NCBI GenBank assembly: GCA_934101175.1
Contig: CAKOQC010000003.1
Location: 62,001-126,000, forward strand
Direction: 5' to 3'
DNA: 64,000 bases
From: RUG705 sp934101175
Lineage (GTDB): Bacteria; Bacillota_I; Bacilli_A; RF39; UBA660
Shown: piece after piece, positions 23,601 to 32,325 of the stretch
Layout: each line of letters starts with the position of its first letter
How positions within the stretch are numbered: the stretch's first letter is position 1
Made by a program: the position numbers and the translations under genes
The notes under the pieces: model-generated
Told to the model about the DNA's origin: nothing
Database searches by the model: none
What the model saw: only the letters and a program-made list of their open reading frames with translations

Positions 23601-26362
23601 GTACTGATAATATAATGCGTCGTGGTAATAGTTATTATATAGGATACGAAATAGATGTAGATACAGAGAATGGTAGTATTCGTTATCCATCAAATATGAG
23701 TACTGAAGCTCCTAGCGATTATGGTGTTTATGAAAAAGTTAAGAATAGTATTAAAGAGACACCTAATGTAAAGATGTATATTGCTAAGAGTGATAGTAGT
23801 AGTATTACTTATAATTATGAAATAATAGATCCAGATAAAGCTTTATATAGAGAGAATAGTGATAGTGATTATGGACTATATTATAAGATTAATGATGTAG
23901 AAGAATTAAAATTAAAGATTACTAATACAGAAGTTAATACTTATACTGGTAGTGTTACTATACCGGGACTTAAGAAAAATGATATATATAGCTTATATTA
24001 TAAGAAGAATATTACTAATACAGGAAATATAGATGAAGATGTGGTTAATTATCTTAATGAAGAAGATAATGGAGAAAGATTATTTGATGGTTATTATAAA
24101 GCATTAGATAAAGATAGCAATAATAATCTTGTATATAATTTTAAATATGAGATTATTAATAATCCACTTACAGATAATAAAGTAATATTTAAGATACTTA
24201 CTAATGATGAATTATTAAAAAGAACAATTAGTTATAAGATACATTTTACAGATAGTAAAGGTAATACTTTAGATAAAGAAGTATGGAGTCTTAATACATG
24301 CAGTGAAGAAGATGAAGATAAGAGATGCTTCTATGTAGATTATGTAGATTTAAAGAATGCAGGTATGAAATCTGATAAAAATAGTACAAATAATATTTCA
24401 GTTTCAATAGAAGCTTACTATGATAATGGATTAACTGGATTTGAAGTAGTTCCAGAAAAATATGAATATATGATATTTCAAAATAATAGTACTAAAGAAG
24501 AGATTGGTAAATATTTAATATTTAATAATAGTGGTAAGTTGGCTTTGTGGAGTGAGGAATTAAATATTCCAATGGGATATTATACATATACACTTAATAA
24601 TAGTATGAGAACATCAATTTATTATAAGAGTGCTTATAATACTAATCATAAGGGTAATATCAATAATATAACATTGTCTCCAATAGGATATACTAGTAGT
24701 TATGGAGTACTTAATCCTAAAATGATTGCTAGAGATATAATGGTATGTGATAGTAATACATTTTCATTTAGTAGTATAACTCCTAAAGTAAAGACTAGTA
24801 CAAAGACAGGACTTATTAACGGATCTGTTCAGTTACTTACTTTATCAGGAGTAGACTTAGAAGATATTAAAAATGACGGAACGGATAAAAATCCAGAATA
24901 TTACTTATATATTGATGTATGGAATAATAGAACTTCAGCAGTAAATAAGAGTAGTGATGTAGTTAGACCTAGATTAAAAGTAGCTTTATCTAATAATAAT
25001 CCTAATGCTACATTACAAGCAGTAATTGATGGATTAGAACCACTTCCTGATGGAGAATACTATTATTATAATGTATATGCTTATATGTATAAAAATGGTA
25101 AGTATGAATTTACACAATTATTTGATGAAGGTATTAGAGATAGTTATCAAAGTAAGACTTATCAGTTTGGTACAAGAAGTGGAACTAGTTTATATACAAA
25201 TAGAGAAATTTCTTATGAAGTATCAGAAGAAGTTTATGGAGATAGATTACTTAATACGAAGATTAATTTAACAGCATATCAAGATTATCCTTATAACTTT
25301 GATTTAATGTATATGATATGTGAAGATAATACTTGTACTAAAGATGAAGGATATATATTTAAGAAAGTAGTTCCTCAAGAAGAAGTTAAGAGTGCAATTA
25401 TTTCTAAAGAAGATATATCAAAATATGATTTAGAGTATAATAAAGAATATTATATTTATATATATGGAATAACTTTATTATATGAAAAGAATGGAACAGG
25501 CTTTAATGAAACAGAACAATATATTAATATGATATCAGCAAGAGATATAAAATTTAAATTAACAGCTTTAAGAGAACCTAGTTTTGTAGTAGAAAGAAAA
25601 GCTGGTAATCAAGATGATACATATTATATAGATTTTAAGATTAATGTTAATGATCCAGATAGAACATTAATTAAGGGAAAATACTTTATTAAATTAATGG
25701 ATACTGCTGGTAATGTAGTAGGAACACTTCAAGAAGTAGATGATGATGGTAATTATATAACAATAGATAATTATCAAGAACATGAATTTGATGCTACAGT
25801 ACTTAATAAGAAGATTAGAATTACTAACTTAGATAGTAATACTAAGTATTCAGTAGTAGTATATAATGATGCATATATTAATAACTATTCAGAAGAAATA
25901 CCTAAAGAAGATAGAACTTATGAAATAAAGAAAAGTCATACAATATATACAACTGATATATATGGAATTACTTTTGGTAAAGATAAAGATATATCATATT
26001 CAATAAATGATAATAGTTATATAGTATTATTCAGAAGTGGTACTAACTTTGATAATGTAGTTAAAGTTAATTATTCAGTTAGTTTAGATGATGAGTTTAA
26101 TCCAGGACTTATAACTAGTGGCAGTGATGTTATTGGAGAAGAGCATAAATTTGAATTTAATGATGAATCTGGATATGGAATGTATATTATAAATAGGACT
26201 GATGGTATTAAAAATGAAGAAGGGAAGTATTATTTAATTACCTTGTCATTTGAAGTAAAAGATCCTAATGATCCAGAGAATACAGTAGTACTTACAGCAG
26301 CTTATAATTCTAGATTTACAGAAAGTGTAATCTATATTAAAGATGTTGAAAACAACAAATAA
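20603..26362 (+). CDS. Giant membrane-anchored surface protein with Fn3-like repeats
   Basis: 1919 residues, the largest gene here. One N-terminal transmembrane helix (about 8-28) is followed by a roughly 220-residue beta-rich domain, a Gly/Asn/Asp-rich linker (about 255-305), then a long series of beta-sandwich, Fn3-like modules (for example SVSLVFDIINQ...LSPQTKYLFTVVDN and later LDSNTKYSVVVYN). No LPXTG, hydrolase motif or C-terminal anchor is visible, so it probably projects outward from the N-terminal helix as a stalk or adhesin. The ATG at 20603 is chosen from GAGGTG spacing. The next gene repeats the same plan on a smaller scale, 14 bp downstream. Confidence 0.8.
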   Translation: MKKLLNSKFLLILALSISVLIILTVGAIYLFDNSDDTFVKSGYVLNPMSEKVEKYFFNENTPYHTNLSSMVEFNDVDNKDVSVLKDSFLHYMDNSLSFLKNGAILDLNSIKGKDAVTFYNITNKSIIDKDGNGYVIKNNGSDIKLNNFMGRISDNKYIVVGDVKTKIPGNSSLVEGDYFEIVYVEEGIVNIENKEVKYQVAADGTIMYVGNLTIDFGNKKISKDNEDIMSITAITIDGDENIEIIPKAPDDDSKDNQGNNGTNNGQDGNGQGNGGNDGSSDNQGGNNGGNDNPSVNPGEVTDEVIVSLKDAVVGSTSVSLVFDIINQKEDDTFMLKVTNIDTGRTIDMVAEVVPDAKINVSLLSPQTKYLFTVVDNKTGDKYFQKIFETTDFGINLTRNYATDSSLSYKIKIDENTDITNAKLSLYKFNEETMQNEIVKTSYVDSASGEVKYIDKVVWLKDIDKNTQEVVFDGLDSDTIYTAVLDEFSVASSNFKDIYNITLTSLTLKKTPTFTDMVANKDMAKASFKLSLENIIDEDNAIVSYTYLIYENDNSENTAIAPIKKTNASPIEIRVGDNENELKSDTNYYYQVVIEYFDNEKYVEYMTSDRINFVMGSDPLITVVPQEELISYNSIGATITLTDTSCLIGMPNRSKCATDTSSTIVTVKKNSVTGEIIVFSKIVNFDVLENEIKYDLFVDGLEEGSLYSIEVSAIRSDTGKRDEIMHSDTSQRTIKTKTLSSFVAIYPEEDKLTSSANHVVNQRVKLEASSNNTGTLTPEESAKAIKKVVISLYEGNHVEDIKMQDPLVAPKVFYNSEAANLAEMFYNNYYQITTDGTFGLDIDKLKELSSTGKLNPYYTIMIRAYYDVDEVNEVKIENNVMSYQILESLLLENVEDPIIITKEIKHSESGKVFSNLKDNGTVVGYSVNAVYDRRGLVANGLIPKNINIYVYDSNKQRVKFYIKNKNGSLELVDKITDSIADLQIGNYVTEIFMDYGIEYGSTDNIMRRGNSYYIGYEIDVDTENGSIRYPSNMSTEAPSDYGVYEKVKNSIKETPNVKMYIAKSDSSSITYNYEIIDPDKALYRENSDSDYGLYYKINDVEELKLKITNTEVNTYTGSVTIPGLKKNDIYSLYYKKNITNTGNIDEDVVNYLNEEDNGERLFDGYYKALDKDSNNNLVYNFKYEIINNPLTDNKVIFKILTNDELLKRTISYKIHFTDSKGNTLDKEVWSLNTCSEEDEDKRCFYVDYVDLKNAGMKSDKNSTNNISVSIEAYYDNGLTGFEVVPEKYEYMIFQNNSTKEEIGKYLIFNNSGKLALWSEELNIPMGYYTYTLNNSMRTSIYYKSAYNTNHKGNINNITLSPIGYTSSYGVLNPKMIARDIMVCDSNTFSFSSITPKVKTSTKTGLINGSVQLLTLSGVDLEDIKNDGTDKNPEYYLYIDVWNNRTSAVNKSSDVVRPRLKVALSNNNPNATLQAVIDGLEPLPDGEYYYYNVYAYMYKNGKYEFTQLFDEGIRDSYQSKTYQFGTRSGTSLYTNREISYEVSEEVYGDRLLNTKINLTAYQDYPYNFDLMYMICEDNTCTKDEGYIFKKVVPQEEVKSAIISKEDISKYDLEYNKEYYIYIYGITLLYEKNGTGFNETEQYINMISARDIKFKLTALREPSFVVERKAGNQDDTYYIDFKINVNDPDRTLIKGKYFIKLMDTAGNVVGTLQEVDDDGNYITIDNYQEHEFDATVLNKKIRITNLDSNTKYSVVVYNDAYINNYSEEIPKEDRTYEIKKSHTIYTTDIYGITFGKDKDISYSINDNSYIVLFRSGTNFDNVVKVNYSVSLDDEFNPGLITSGSDVIGEEHKFEFNDESGYGMYIINRTDGIKNEEGKYYLITLSFEVKDPNDPENTVVLTAAYNSRFTESVIYIKDVENNK

Positions 26363-26376
26363 TAATGGAGGATAAG

Positions 26377-27846
26377 ATGAGGAGAAAATATGATTTAAGA
26401 AATAAAAAAAGTTTTTTGATAGTTTTGGTTGTAGCTATACTAGTGATTGGTATTTTCTCCTTGTTTATCTATGACTATAAAAAAATATCAAAAATAGAAT
26501 ATAAAATAGAAGCTGGATCAATAATTCAAGATGTTAATAAAAACTATATTAATATAGATGATGAAGCAATAATTAAATATCGATTTAATGGAAATTATTA
26601 TCTAGTTTATCAAGATAAGAAAGTAACTTTAGGTAAAAAAGTAATAGTATATAATGCTATTACTGGAGAGATGAAACTATATGGAAAATTTTATGAAATA
26701 GCAGAAGATGGTAAAATAATAGAATGGAAAGATGAAACTATTTTAGCAAATCCTACTGATACAAAATTTTATAAAATAGATGATAGAGAATATCTTTTAG
26801 TAGATAGAGTTATTACTAGTGATGATAAGAGTATTGAAGCAAATAATTATCTATTAGTTGAATTAGATAAACTTGGTAATGCTAAATTATCTAATAATAA
26901 GATTAACCTAAAGACAATTACTCCAACAATATTAATTACTTCTAAATATAGATTTGATATTAATAATGAGATACTTAACTTTGGTAAGTATGATATTAAT
27001 TTAAAGAAGATTATAGGAAGTTCTAATCAGTATGTACCTGAAGCAGTAGATGATAATAAAAATGGTGATGGTAATGGTGGAAATGGTAGTGGTACTGGTG
27101 GAACAAATGGGGGTAATGGTAATAGTAATGGACAAGGTGGTAACAATTCAAATGTAATCAATAATACTGGTGATGGAAAGAAAGATGAAGATATTGATGA
27201 CATTAAAGATAAAACAAAGATGACTTCAGTAGTTAGAGTATCTGAAGGACTTACTAGTATAGATATAGATTATGTTATATATGATCCTTATAATGAATAT
27301 AAATCTATTTATGCAGAAGTTATGAAGAGTGGTAAATTAGAAGTTATATATTTATCTAAGAATGATACACATATAGTTATTGATAATTTAGTACCTGATA
27401 CAGAATATACTATTAATTTTGTATATACTACTATTGATAGTGAAACAGAAGAATTAGTTAGAAATACTTTTGATAGATTAGATTTAAAAACTAAGAAACC
27501 TAAATATAGTATAGAAACTTATAGTATTAGTAGTGTTAAGAAGAATATAGTATATAAAGTATACTTACAAGAAGGATACTCAATAAATAAAGTTAATGTA
27601 AGTTTAACATTTGATTATTATGAACTAGATATGGATACTAATGAAATGGTTAAGAAGAAAGCTAATATTAAGAGTAGTGTAACTATTACTAATAATAATA
27701 GTAAATATGTTATGGGTACAATGGATATAGCAGGATATAATATAGATACAGATACTTTATTAGAATTAAATATTGATAGTGTAGAAGGAGCTAATGGAGT
27801 AATACCTATTAGTAGTAGTTTTCCTTTTAAAATACTAAGGAGGTAA
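26377..27846 (+). CDS. Membrane-anchored surface protein, smaller paralogue-like partner of the giant protein
   Basis: 489 residues with the plan of its upstream neighbour: N-terminal transmembrane helix (about 14-34), a beta-rich domain, a Gly/Asn-rich linker (about 225-265), then a Fn3-like module (VPDTEYTINFVYT) and a final beta domain. Segments such as YLLV...SIEANNYLLVELD resemble the giant protein's N-terminal domain, so the two may be related by duplication. GGAGG five bases before the ATG at 26377 fixes the start. No enzymatic motif is seen. Confidence 0.75.
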   Translation: MRRKYDLRNKKSFLIVLVVAILVIGIFSLFIYDYKKISKIEYKIEAGSIIQDVNKNYINIDDEAIIKYRFNGNYYLVYQDKKVTLGKKVIVYNAITGEMKLYGKFYEIAEDGKIIEWKDETILANPTDTKFYKIDDREYLLVDRVITSDDKSIEANNYLLVELDKLGNAKLSNNKINLKTITPTILITSKYRFDINNEILNFGKYDINLKKIIGSSNQYVPEAVDDNKNGDGNGGNGSGTGGTNGGNGNSNGQGGNNSNVINNTGDGKKDEDIDDIKDKTKMTSVVRVSEGLTSIDIDYVIYDPYNEYKSIYAEVMKSGKLEVIYLSKNDTHIVIDNLVPDTEYTINFVYTTIDSETEELVRNTFDRLDLKTKKPKYSIETYSISSVKKNIVYKVYLQEGYSINKVNVSLTFDYYELDMDTNEMVKKKANIKSSVTITNNNSKYVMGTMDIAGYNIDTDTLLELNIDSVEGANGVIPISSSFPFKILRR

Positions 27847-27848
27847 TT

Positions 27849-28586
27849 ATGAATAAGAAGAAAATAAAGAAATTCTTTTTAGAGAAATATAAAATATTAA
27901 TACCAATAATGGTAGTATTTGTTCTTCTTATTACTTTATATTTCTTATATAGAGAATATAAATATGATAATTATCGTAATAAACAAGAAGAAGAAGTATA
28001 TCAGTATTTTGGAGGAGTAAAGACAGAATATACAGCTATTGTTACTTATAACCTTAAAGATAGTATAGTTTTTGTTGAGCCTAAAAATAAAAAGATAGAA
28101 TATGATGCTACACCAATATATTATAAGAATAAAAAAGAAGTAATATTTCCTAGTGAGATGTTAGTAGCATTTCCTTTGAAAGAGGGAAGTCAATATAAAA
28201 TATATAAATATGCAACATATATAAATGATGATAGTATTCATAAAATTAAGAATGATACTTATATAGGAAAATATGATTATTTCTTCTTATATGATGGTGA
28301 AGAATTATTCTTCTTTCCTGATAAAGTAGAATTAAAGATAGATGATAAGGTATATAAAGAATTATCTTCGATGTCATATATATCTTTAGTTGGAGGATAT
28401 ACACTTACTTATTATGATTATGAAAGTGATACTTCTGAAATATTAGAAATAGAGGGGAAGAATGTTTCTGTTAGTTCTGAATTTATAAATGTATCACTTA
28501 CAGAAAGATATTTTACTTCGTTTAATAATAGAGTATTGTTAAGTAGACCTTATAATTTGAAGACTTTATATAAAAATAATGATTAG
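27849..28586 (+). CDS. Membrane-anchored protein of unknown function, third gene of surface operon
   Basis: 245 residues: a basic N-terminus, one transmembrane helix (about 17-37), then an extracytoplasmic beta-rich domain without a linker or Fn3 repeats. It may correspond to the membrane-proximal domain of the two proteins upstream. It starts 2 bp after the preceding stop, with AGGAGG overlapping that stop. Three consecutive single-helix proteins of decreasing size suggest a surface complex. No family is recognised. Confidence 0.7.
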   Translation: MNKKKIKKFFLEKYKILIPIMVVFVLLITLYFLYREYKYDNYRNKQEEEVYQYFGGVKTEYTAIVTYNLKDSIVFVEPKNKKIEYDATPIYYKNKKEVIFPSEMLVAFPLKEGSQYKIYKYATYINDDSIHKIKNDTYIGKYDYFFLYDGEELFFFPDKVELKIDDKVYKELSSMSYISLVGGYTLTYYDYESDTSEILEIEGKNVSVSSEFINVSLTERYFTSFNNRVLLSRPYNLKTLYKNND

Positions 28587-28587
28587 A

Positions 28588-28617
28588 AAAAAATCTTGCT
28601 TGCTTGCAAGATTTTTT
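28588..28617 (+). terminator. Terminator of the surface-protein operon
   Basis: AAAAATCTTGC pairs with GCAAGATTTTTT around a TTGCTT loop, 2 bp after the last stop codon. Confidence 0.9.
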
Positions 28618-28631
28618 GGTTATTCTAAAAG

Positions 28632-29558
28632 TTATTTTAATTTAGTTATTTCTTCTTTAGTTAAACCAGTAATTTCTTCGATGGTAGTTATATCAATGTT
28701 TTTGTTTAGCATCTTCTTGGCTATTTCAAGTGTTTTTTGCTGTGTACCTTTTTCAATACCTTGTTCTAGTCCTTCTTTAATTCCTTGTTCTAGTCCTTTT
28801 TGGCGACCTTCTTTGAGACCTTTTTCAGTAGCTTCTACAATTAGAGTGTTATATTCCATTTCACGACGACTTAATTTCGTATATAATCTAACCATTTCAT
28901 TCTCCTCACTTAACATACTCATATTACTCATGAGTGTGTTAGTTGATTTATGGCTCATTATTTGGCAAGAAATGTTTTTAACATTATCTTTATTATTTGT
29001 CGTTAATAATTTACACCAGTTAATGAGATAATCAACTTTTTCACTACCAGTATAACATAAATCTTTTCCTTTGACTAGATTAATAATGTCGATTCTTAGT
29101 TTACTTGTTAAAATATTTCCAGCATCATCACGTAAATACCAAGTAGTCTTCAAATCATTATCAGTATCAAAGTTATTAAACATTATCTGAATAGTGTCAT
29201 TAATCTTAGAATAGTTAATATCATTAGTTTTAAGTTGCCTTCCATGTATTTTACATAAATAGACGACATTACGATTAATAACGCCATCACTAGCACTATT
29301 AGACATTTCAATATTAATCTTTTTACCTTGATAATTTAACAAAAGATCTACTTCTTTTCTAGAATCATAACGTTCTTCTTTTGAAAGTCTACGAGATAAG
29401 ATTTCTAGATTACCAATAACCAAATTTAGGGGAATATCTAAATAATTAGAGATAAATTCTTCCAAGATACAGATGTTATCTGGATTATTAAAAATTTCTG
29501 TGAACATGATATCAAAAGTAAGAGGAATAAGTTCTCCTTTTTTTAGCGTTTCTGTCAT
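28632..29558 (-). CDS. Rpn-family PD-(D/E)XK nuclease (PDDEXK_2), copy 1
   Basis: 308 residues. The N-terminal half is the Rpn/transposase_31-like nuclease fold, with PLTFDIMFTEIFNN, then EVDLLLNYQGKKINIEMSN, where Asp and the Glu of IEMS occupy the nuclease positions (the usual Q or K after the Glu is Ser here). The C-terminal part is a run of GLKEGRQKGLEQGIKEGLEQG, typical of the family, then a short helix-turn-helix-like tail (ITGLTKEEI). Rpn proteins promote recombination or act as phage-defence nucleases. A near-identical copy lies at 52813; the two differ mainly in the tail and in the number of G-x-x-x-G repeats. AAGGAGGTG precedes the ATG. Confidence 0.85.
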   Translation of the reverse strand: MTETLKKGELIPLTFDIMFTEIFNNPDNICILEEFISNYLDIPLNLVIGNLEILSRRLSKEERYDSRKEVDLLLNYQGKKINIEMSNSASDGVINRNVVYLCKIHGRQLKTNDINYSKINDTIQIMFNNFDTDNDLKTTWYLRDDAGNILTSKLRIDIINLVKGKDLCYTGSEKVDYLINWCKLLTTNNKDNVKNISCQIMSHKSTNTLMSNMSMLSEENEMVRLYTKLSRREMEYNTLIVEATEKGLKEGRQKGLEQGIKEGLEQGIEKGTQQKTLEIAKKMLNKNIDITTIEEITGLTKEEITKLK

Positions 29559-29777
29559 TTTCTCACCTCCTTTTCAAAAGACATAATAGCAATAATTATA
29601 TATCTTGTCAAAATTATCAAGAGGTTAATTCTTAAGTGGGAATATGGGAAAAAATAACAAGATGTAAAGAAAATGAGTAAAAACACAGAAAAAGTTTAAG
29701 TGAGAGTAAACTTTATAGAGAAAAAATATAACTAAGAGTAAATATTTACTAGAAGCAAACTTATTAAAAAAAATAAA

Positions 29778-29799
29778 TTTGACAGAAAAATGTGTCAAA
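29778..29799. repeat. TTTGACA inverted repeat in the Rpn flank (copy 1)
   Basis: TTTGACA (29778-29784) and TGTCAAA (29793-29799); the same element lies at 53911-53932. On the minus strand it could supply a TTGACA -35 for the Rpn gene through a long leader. The rest of the 29559-29957 gap is A-rich with no ORF, plus the promoter at 29885. Confidence 0.5.
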
Positions 29800-29884
29800 T
29801 AGATATATAGATAAGAGAAAAAATGCAAGATATATTTTTTTGAGTATTTTTTCTGTTTTTCTAATTTAAATATTAGTAAATCAA

Positions 29885-29914
29885 TTGACAAATATTAGAG
29901 TAAAATGATATAAT
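29885..29914 (+). promoter_or_regulatory. Promoter of the F1-like ATPase operon
   Basis: TTGACA (29885-29890), 18 bp, TATAAT (29909-29914), 43 bp before the first start codon. Confidence 0.8.
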
Positions 29915-29957
29915 TGATTGAGAATAGGGAAGTCCTAGAATAGAAGGAGTGAATAGA

Positions 29958-30206
29958 ATGGAAGTTATATTATCAAATACAGCTTTAGCAATTGGAATTA
30001 TGGTTGGACTATGCTTTTTAGGTATAGGTATAGGCGTTGGTATACTTGGAGGACGTGTTGCCGAGGCAATAGGAAGAAATCCAGAAACTAAGAATGACGT
30101 AGTACATTCAGTTATGACAATACTTATAATTACATCAGTATTCTTATTGTTCTTATTTGCATTTTGTTTCTTATTATTATTCTTTAATCCACTTGTAACA
30201 TACTAA
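29958..30206 (+). CDS. F-type ATPase c-subunit-like protein without the ion-binding carboxylate
   Basis: 82 residues, two helices, the shape of an F0 c subunit. Helix 1 has the ring-packing GIGIGVGILGG, and the polar loop is GRNPE, matching the conserved R-Q-P loop. Helix 2 (about 50-75) reads TILIITSVFLLF. Counting from the loop arginine, the position that is Glu in Bacillus AtpE is Ser60, and there is no Asp or Glu anywhere in the helix. A ring of this protein cannot carry protons or sodium in the known way. AAGGAG eight bases before the ATG sets the start. It is the first gene of an eight-gene operon. Confidence 0.85.
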   Translation: MEVILSNTALAIGIMVGLCFLGIGIGVGILGGRVAEAIGRNPETKNDVVHSVMTILIITSVFLLFLFAFCFLLLFFNPLVTY

Positions 30207-30208
30207 AA

Positions 30209-30976
30209 ATGGCTTTATTATTTGTTATTGTTAGTTTGATTATTGCTTTTCTTATATTCTTGATGTTTATGATTCTTAGAAGGACAGTAAGAATTGTCAA
30301 TTCTCAAACAAAGTCTTACTTTGTTAATAAATTACAAGGATATGACGATTTAATTACTGATAAAGAAAATAAATTAACAGAATTAGATGAATTAATTAAG
30401 GATAAAGAAAAGGGAATAAAGGAAGATAATAATAATATACAGGGAAATGTTCATTATGCATTCGATACTAATGTTATTGATTTGCTTAATGGAACTAAAT
30501 ACCAAGATAAGAATGTTCTTGAAATTAATAAACTTATTGATGAGAATTTTGTAGTTAATTATGAAGAACTAATTAAAGACTTTTTATCACTTTGTGATGA
30601 AAGTAAAGATTATGATTTTTGTCTTAATTTAAGGGGTAAGTTTAATAGTGATACAATATATAACTTGAAAATATTAATGCCTGATGATAGAGAAAAAAAA
30701 TTAAAAGAAATGCTTGATAGTAGAGAATATAAAGTATATGAAGCTTTTAAACTTATGGTTAGTGATAATAGTATTGATAATTTTATTGATTATTTAGACC
30801 AATTAGTAGATTTAAATAATCCTGAAGTAAAGATACTAGTAGGTAATAAGAGTGAAAATTATGATCATCTAAGTAATCATATTGAAACAATATGGAACGA
30901 TAAAATATACAGAGGAATTAAGATTATATATCGAAATAAAGTATATGATTTTAGTTTAAGTGAAAGGAATGTATAG
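30209..30976 (+). CDS. F-type ATPase b-delta fusion-like stator subunit
   Basis: 255 residues: one N-terminal transmembrane helix (about 4-24) as in subunit b, a charged coiled coil (about 40-75), a helical region, and a C-terminal IYRGIKIIYRNKVYDFSL that matches the delta-subunit ending (GGI-x-I-x-x-G-x-x-x-D-x-S). It therefore joins the membrane stalk and the head-cap of the stator in one chain, like the mycobacterial AtpFH fusion but b first and much shorter. It lies 2 bp after the c-like gene and 2 bp before alpha. The assignment rests on the two ends and position; the middle is not recognisable. Confidence 0.7.
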   Translation: MALLFVIVSLIIAFLIFLMFMILRRTVRIVNSQTKSYFVNKLQGYDDLITDKENKLTELDELIKDKEKGIKEDNNNIQGNVHYAFDTNVIDLLNGTKYQDKNVLEINKLIDENFVVNYEELIKDFLSLCDESKDYDFCLNLRGKFNSDTIYNLKILMPDDREKKLKEMLDSREYKVYEAFKLMVSDNSIDNFIDYLDQLVDLNNPEVKILVGNKSENYDHLSNHIETIWNDKIYRGIKIIYRNKVYDFSLSERNV

Positions 30977-30978
30977 AT

Positions 30979-32304
30979 ATGGATGATATGTTAACTAGTA
31001 ATTTAAACGAAACAGTAGATAGTATTAAAAATAATAATAATATTTATAATACAGGAAAAGTTATTAAAGTTAATGAATATAACATTGAGGTTACAGGTCT
31101 TAATGATGTGGCTTTTTATGAAGAAGTTAATATAGCTGATAAAGCTTCAGGATATGTATTTGGAATATATAGTGATAGAATTATTGTAGCTTTAGTTAAA
31201 GTTAATGAAGAGATTAGACCTGGAGATATGGTATATGCTTTAAAGAAAGAGTTTAAATGTTTATTTAGTTTAGATTCTGTAGGAAAAGTAATAGATGTAT
31301 TTGGAAATGATTTAATAGCGGGAAAGAAATTTGATAACTTAGTAGAACTTAGTGTAGAGAATAAGAATGTTCCTTTAATGGATAGAGGACTTGTAAAAAG
31401 AGAAATGCTAACAGGAATTACAGGTATAGATTTGATATATCCGATTGGTAAGGGACAAAGACAATTAATAATAGGAGATAAGAAAACAGGAAAGACACAA
31501 CTTTGTTTGGATACAATAGTTAATCAGAAAGATAAGAATGTTTTGTGTATATATGTAGCAATAGGTAAGACTAAGAAAGAAGTTAAAGATATTTATTATG
31601 AACTTACTAAAAGAGGGGCTGCTAGTTATACAATTATTATTGCATCATTTCATGATGAACTTCCTACAAGAACTTATTTAACTCCTTATGTAGCATTATC
31701 AATAGCAGAATCATTTATGCTTCAAACTTATGATGTTTTAGTATGTTTGGATGATTTAAAGAAACATGCTGATATATATAGACAAATTAGTTTAGCTAGT
31801 AAGAAGACTCCTGGTAGAGATGCATATCCATCTGATATATTCTATACTCATAGTAGACTATTAGAGAAGGGATGCCAACATAAGAATGGAGGTTCTATTA
31901 CAATACTTCCAGTAGTAGAAACTAAGGCAGGAGATATAACGGATTATATATCTACTAATATTATTTCTATTTGTGATGGACAGATAGTGTTATCTACAAA
32001 GAACTTTGCTAAAGGTGAAAAACCAGCAATTGATTACGGACTTTCAGTATCACGTCTTGGTGGTAATGTACAAGATAATGAAATGAAGAAGGTAGGTAGT
32101 AAAGTAAGAATAGAATTACTTAGCTATTTGGATGTTAGACAGATATATGAACTAGCTAATATAGATGAAATGAGTGAAGATTTACAAAGAAGATTAAAAG
32201 AAGGAAAGAAGATACTAGATAATTTGAAACAATATAGATTTTCACCTAAAACTAAACAAGAGATGATTGATAGTTATAAATTTTTAATGGAAAGAAATAA
32301 ATAG
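30979..32304 (+). CDS. F1-like ATPase alpha subunit
   Basis: 441 residues, about 60 shorter than usual, with the loss at the C-terminus. The noncatalytic-subunit P-loop GDKKTGKT is at 166-173, close to the normal position. TGITGIDLIYPIGKGQRQL, VETKAGDITDYISTN and the arginine-finger region GLSVSRLGG are conserved, so it should complete the catalytic sites on the neighbouring beta subunits. The N-terminal beta barrel is present. The shortened C-terminal bundle may alter contact with delta or gamma. It is co-transcribed within the operon. Confidence 0.92.
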   Translation: MDDMLTSNLNETVDSIKNNNNIYNTGKVIKVNEYNIEVTGLNDVAFYEEVNIADKASGYVFGIYSDRIIVALVKVNEEIRPGDMVYALKKEFKCLFSLDSVGKVIDVFGNDLIAGKKFDNLVELSVENKNVPLMDRGLVKREMLTGITGIDLIYPIGKGQRQLIIGDKKTGKTQLCLDTIVNQKDKNVLCIYVAIGKTKKEVKDIYYELTKRGAASYTIIIASFHDELPTRTYLTPYVALSIAESFMLQTYDVLVCLDDLKKHADIYRQISLASKKTPGRDAYPSDIFYTHSRLLEKGCQHKNGGSITILPVVETKAGDITDYISTNIISICDGQIVLSTKNFAKGEKPAIDYGLSVSRLGGNVQDNEMKKVGSKVRIELLSYLDVRQIYELANIDEMSEDLQRRLKEGKKILDNLKQYRFSPKTKQEMIDSYKFLMERNK

Positions 32305-32325
32305 ATGTGAAAAGGGGAAGATACT

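Larger units (their letters stand above)
28630..29820. repeat. Rpn repeat unit, copy 1
   Basis: About 1.19 kb, including an Rpn gene and about 260 bp of its 5' flank. It is nearly identical to 52811-53953; the outermost 110 bp or so of the flank are identical. Similarity stops sharply at both ends. No terminal inverted repeat or target duplication was recognised. Confidence 0.8.

Noticed and set aside
28579..29031. Open frame opposite the Rpn gene (also 52760-53164)
   Set aside because: Antisense shadow of the Rpn coding sequence; the Rpn frame has a ribosome binding site and family motifs.
29958..30206. c-like protein considered as a V-type or sodium-type c subunit
   Set aside because: Those also need a Glu or Asp in helix 2; the protein is a single hairpin with Ser60 at that site and no acidic residue in the helix.
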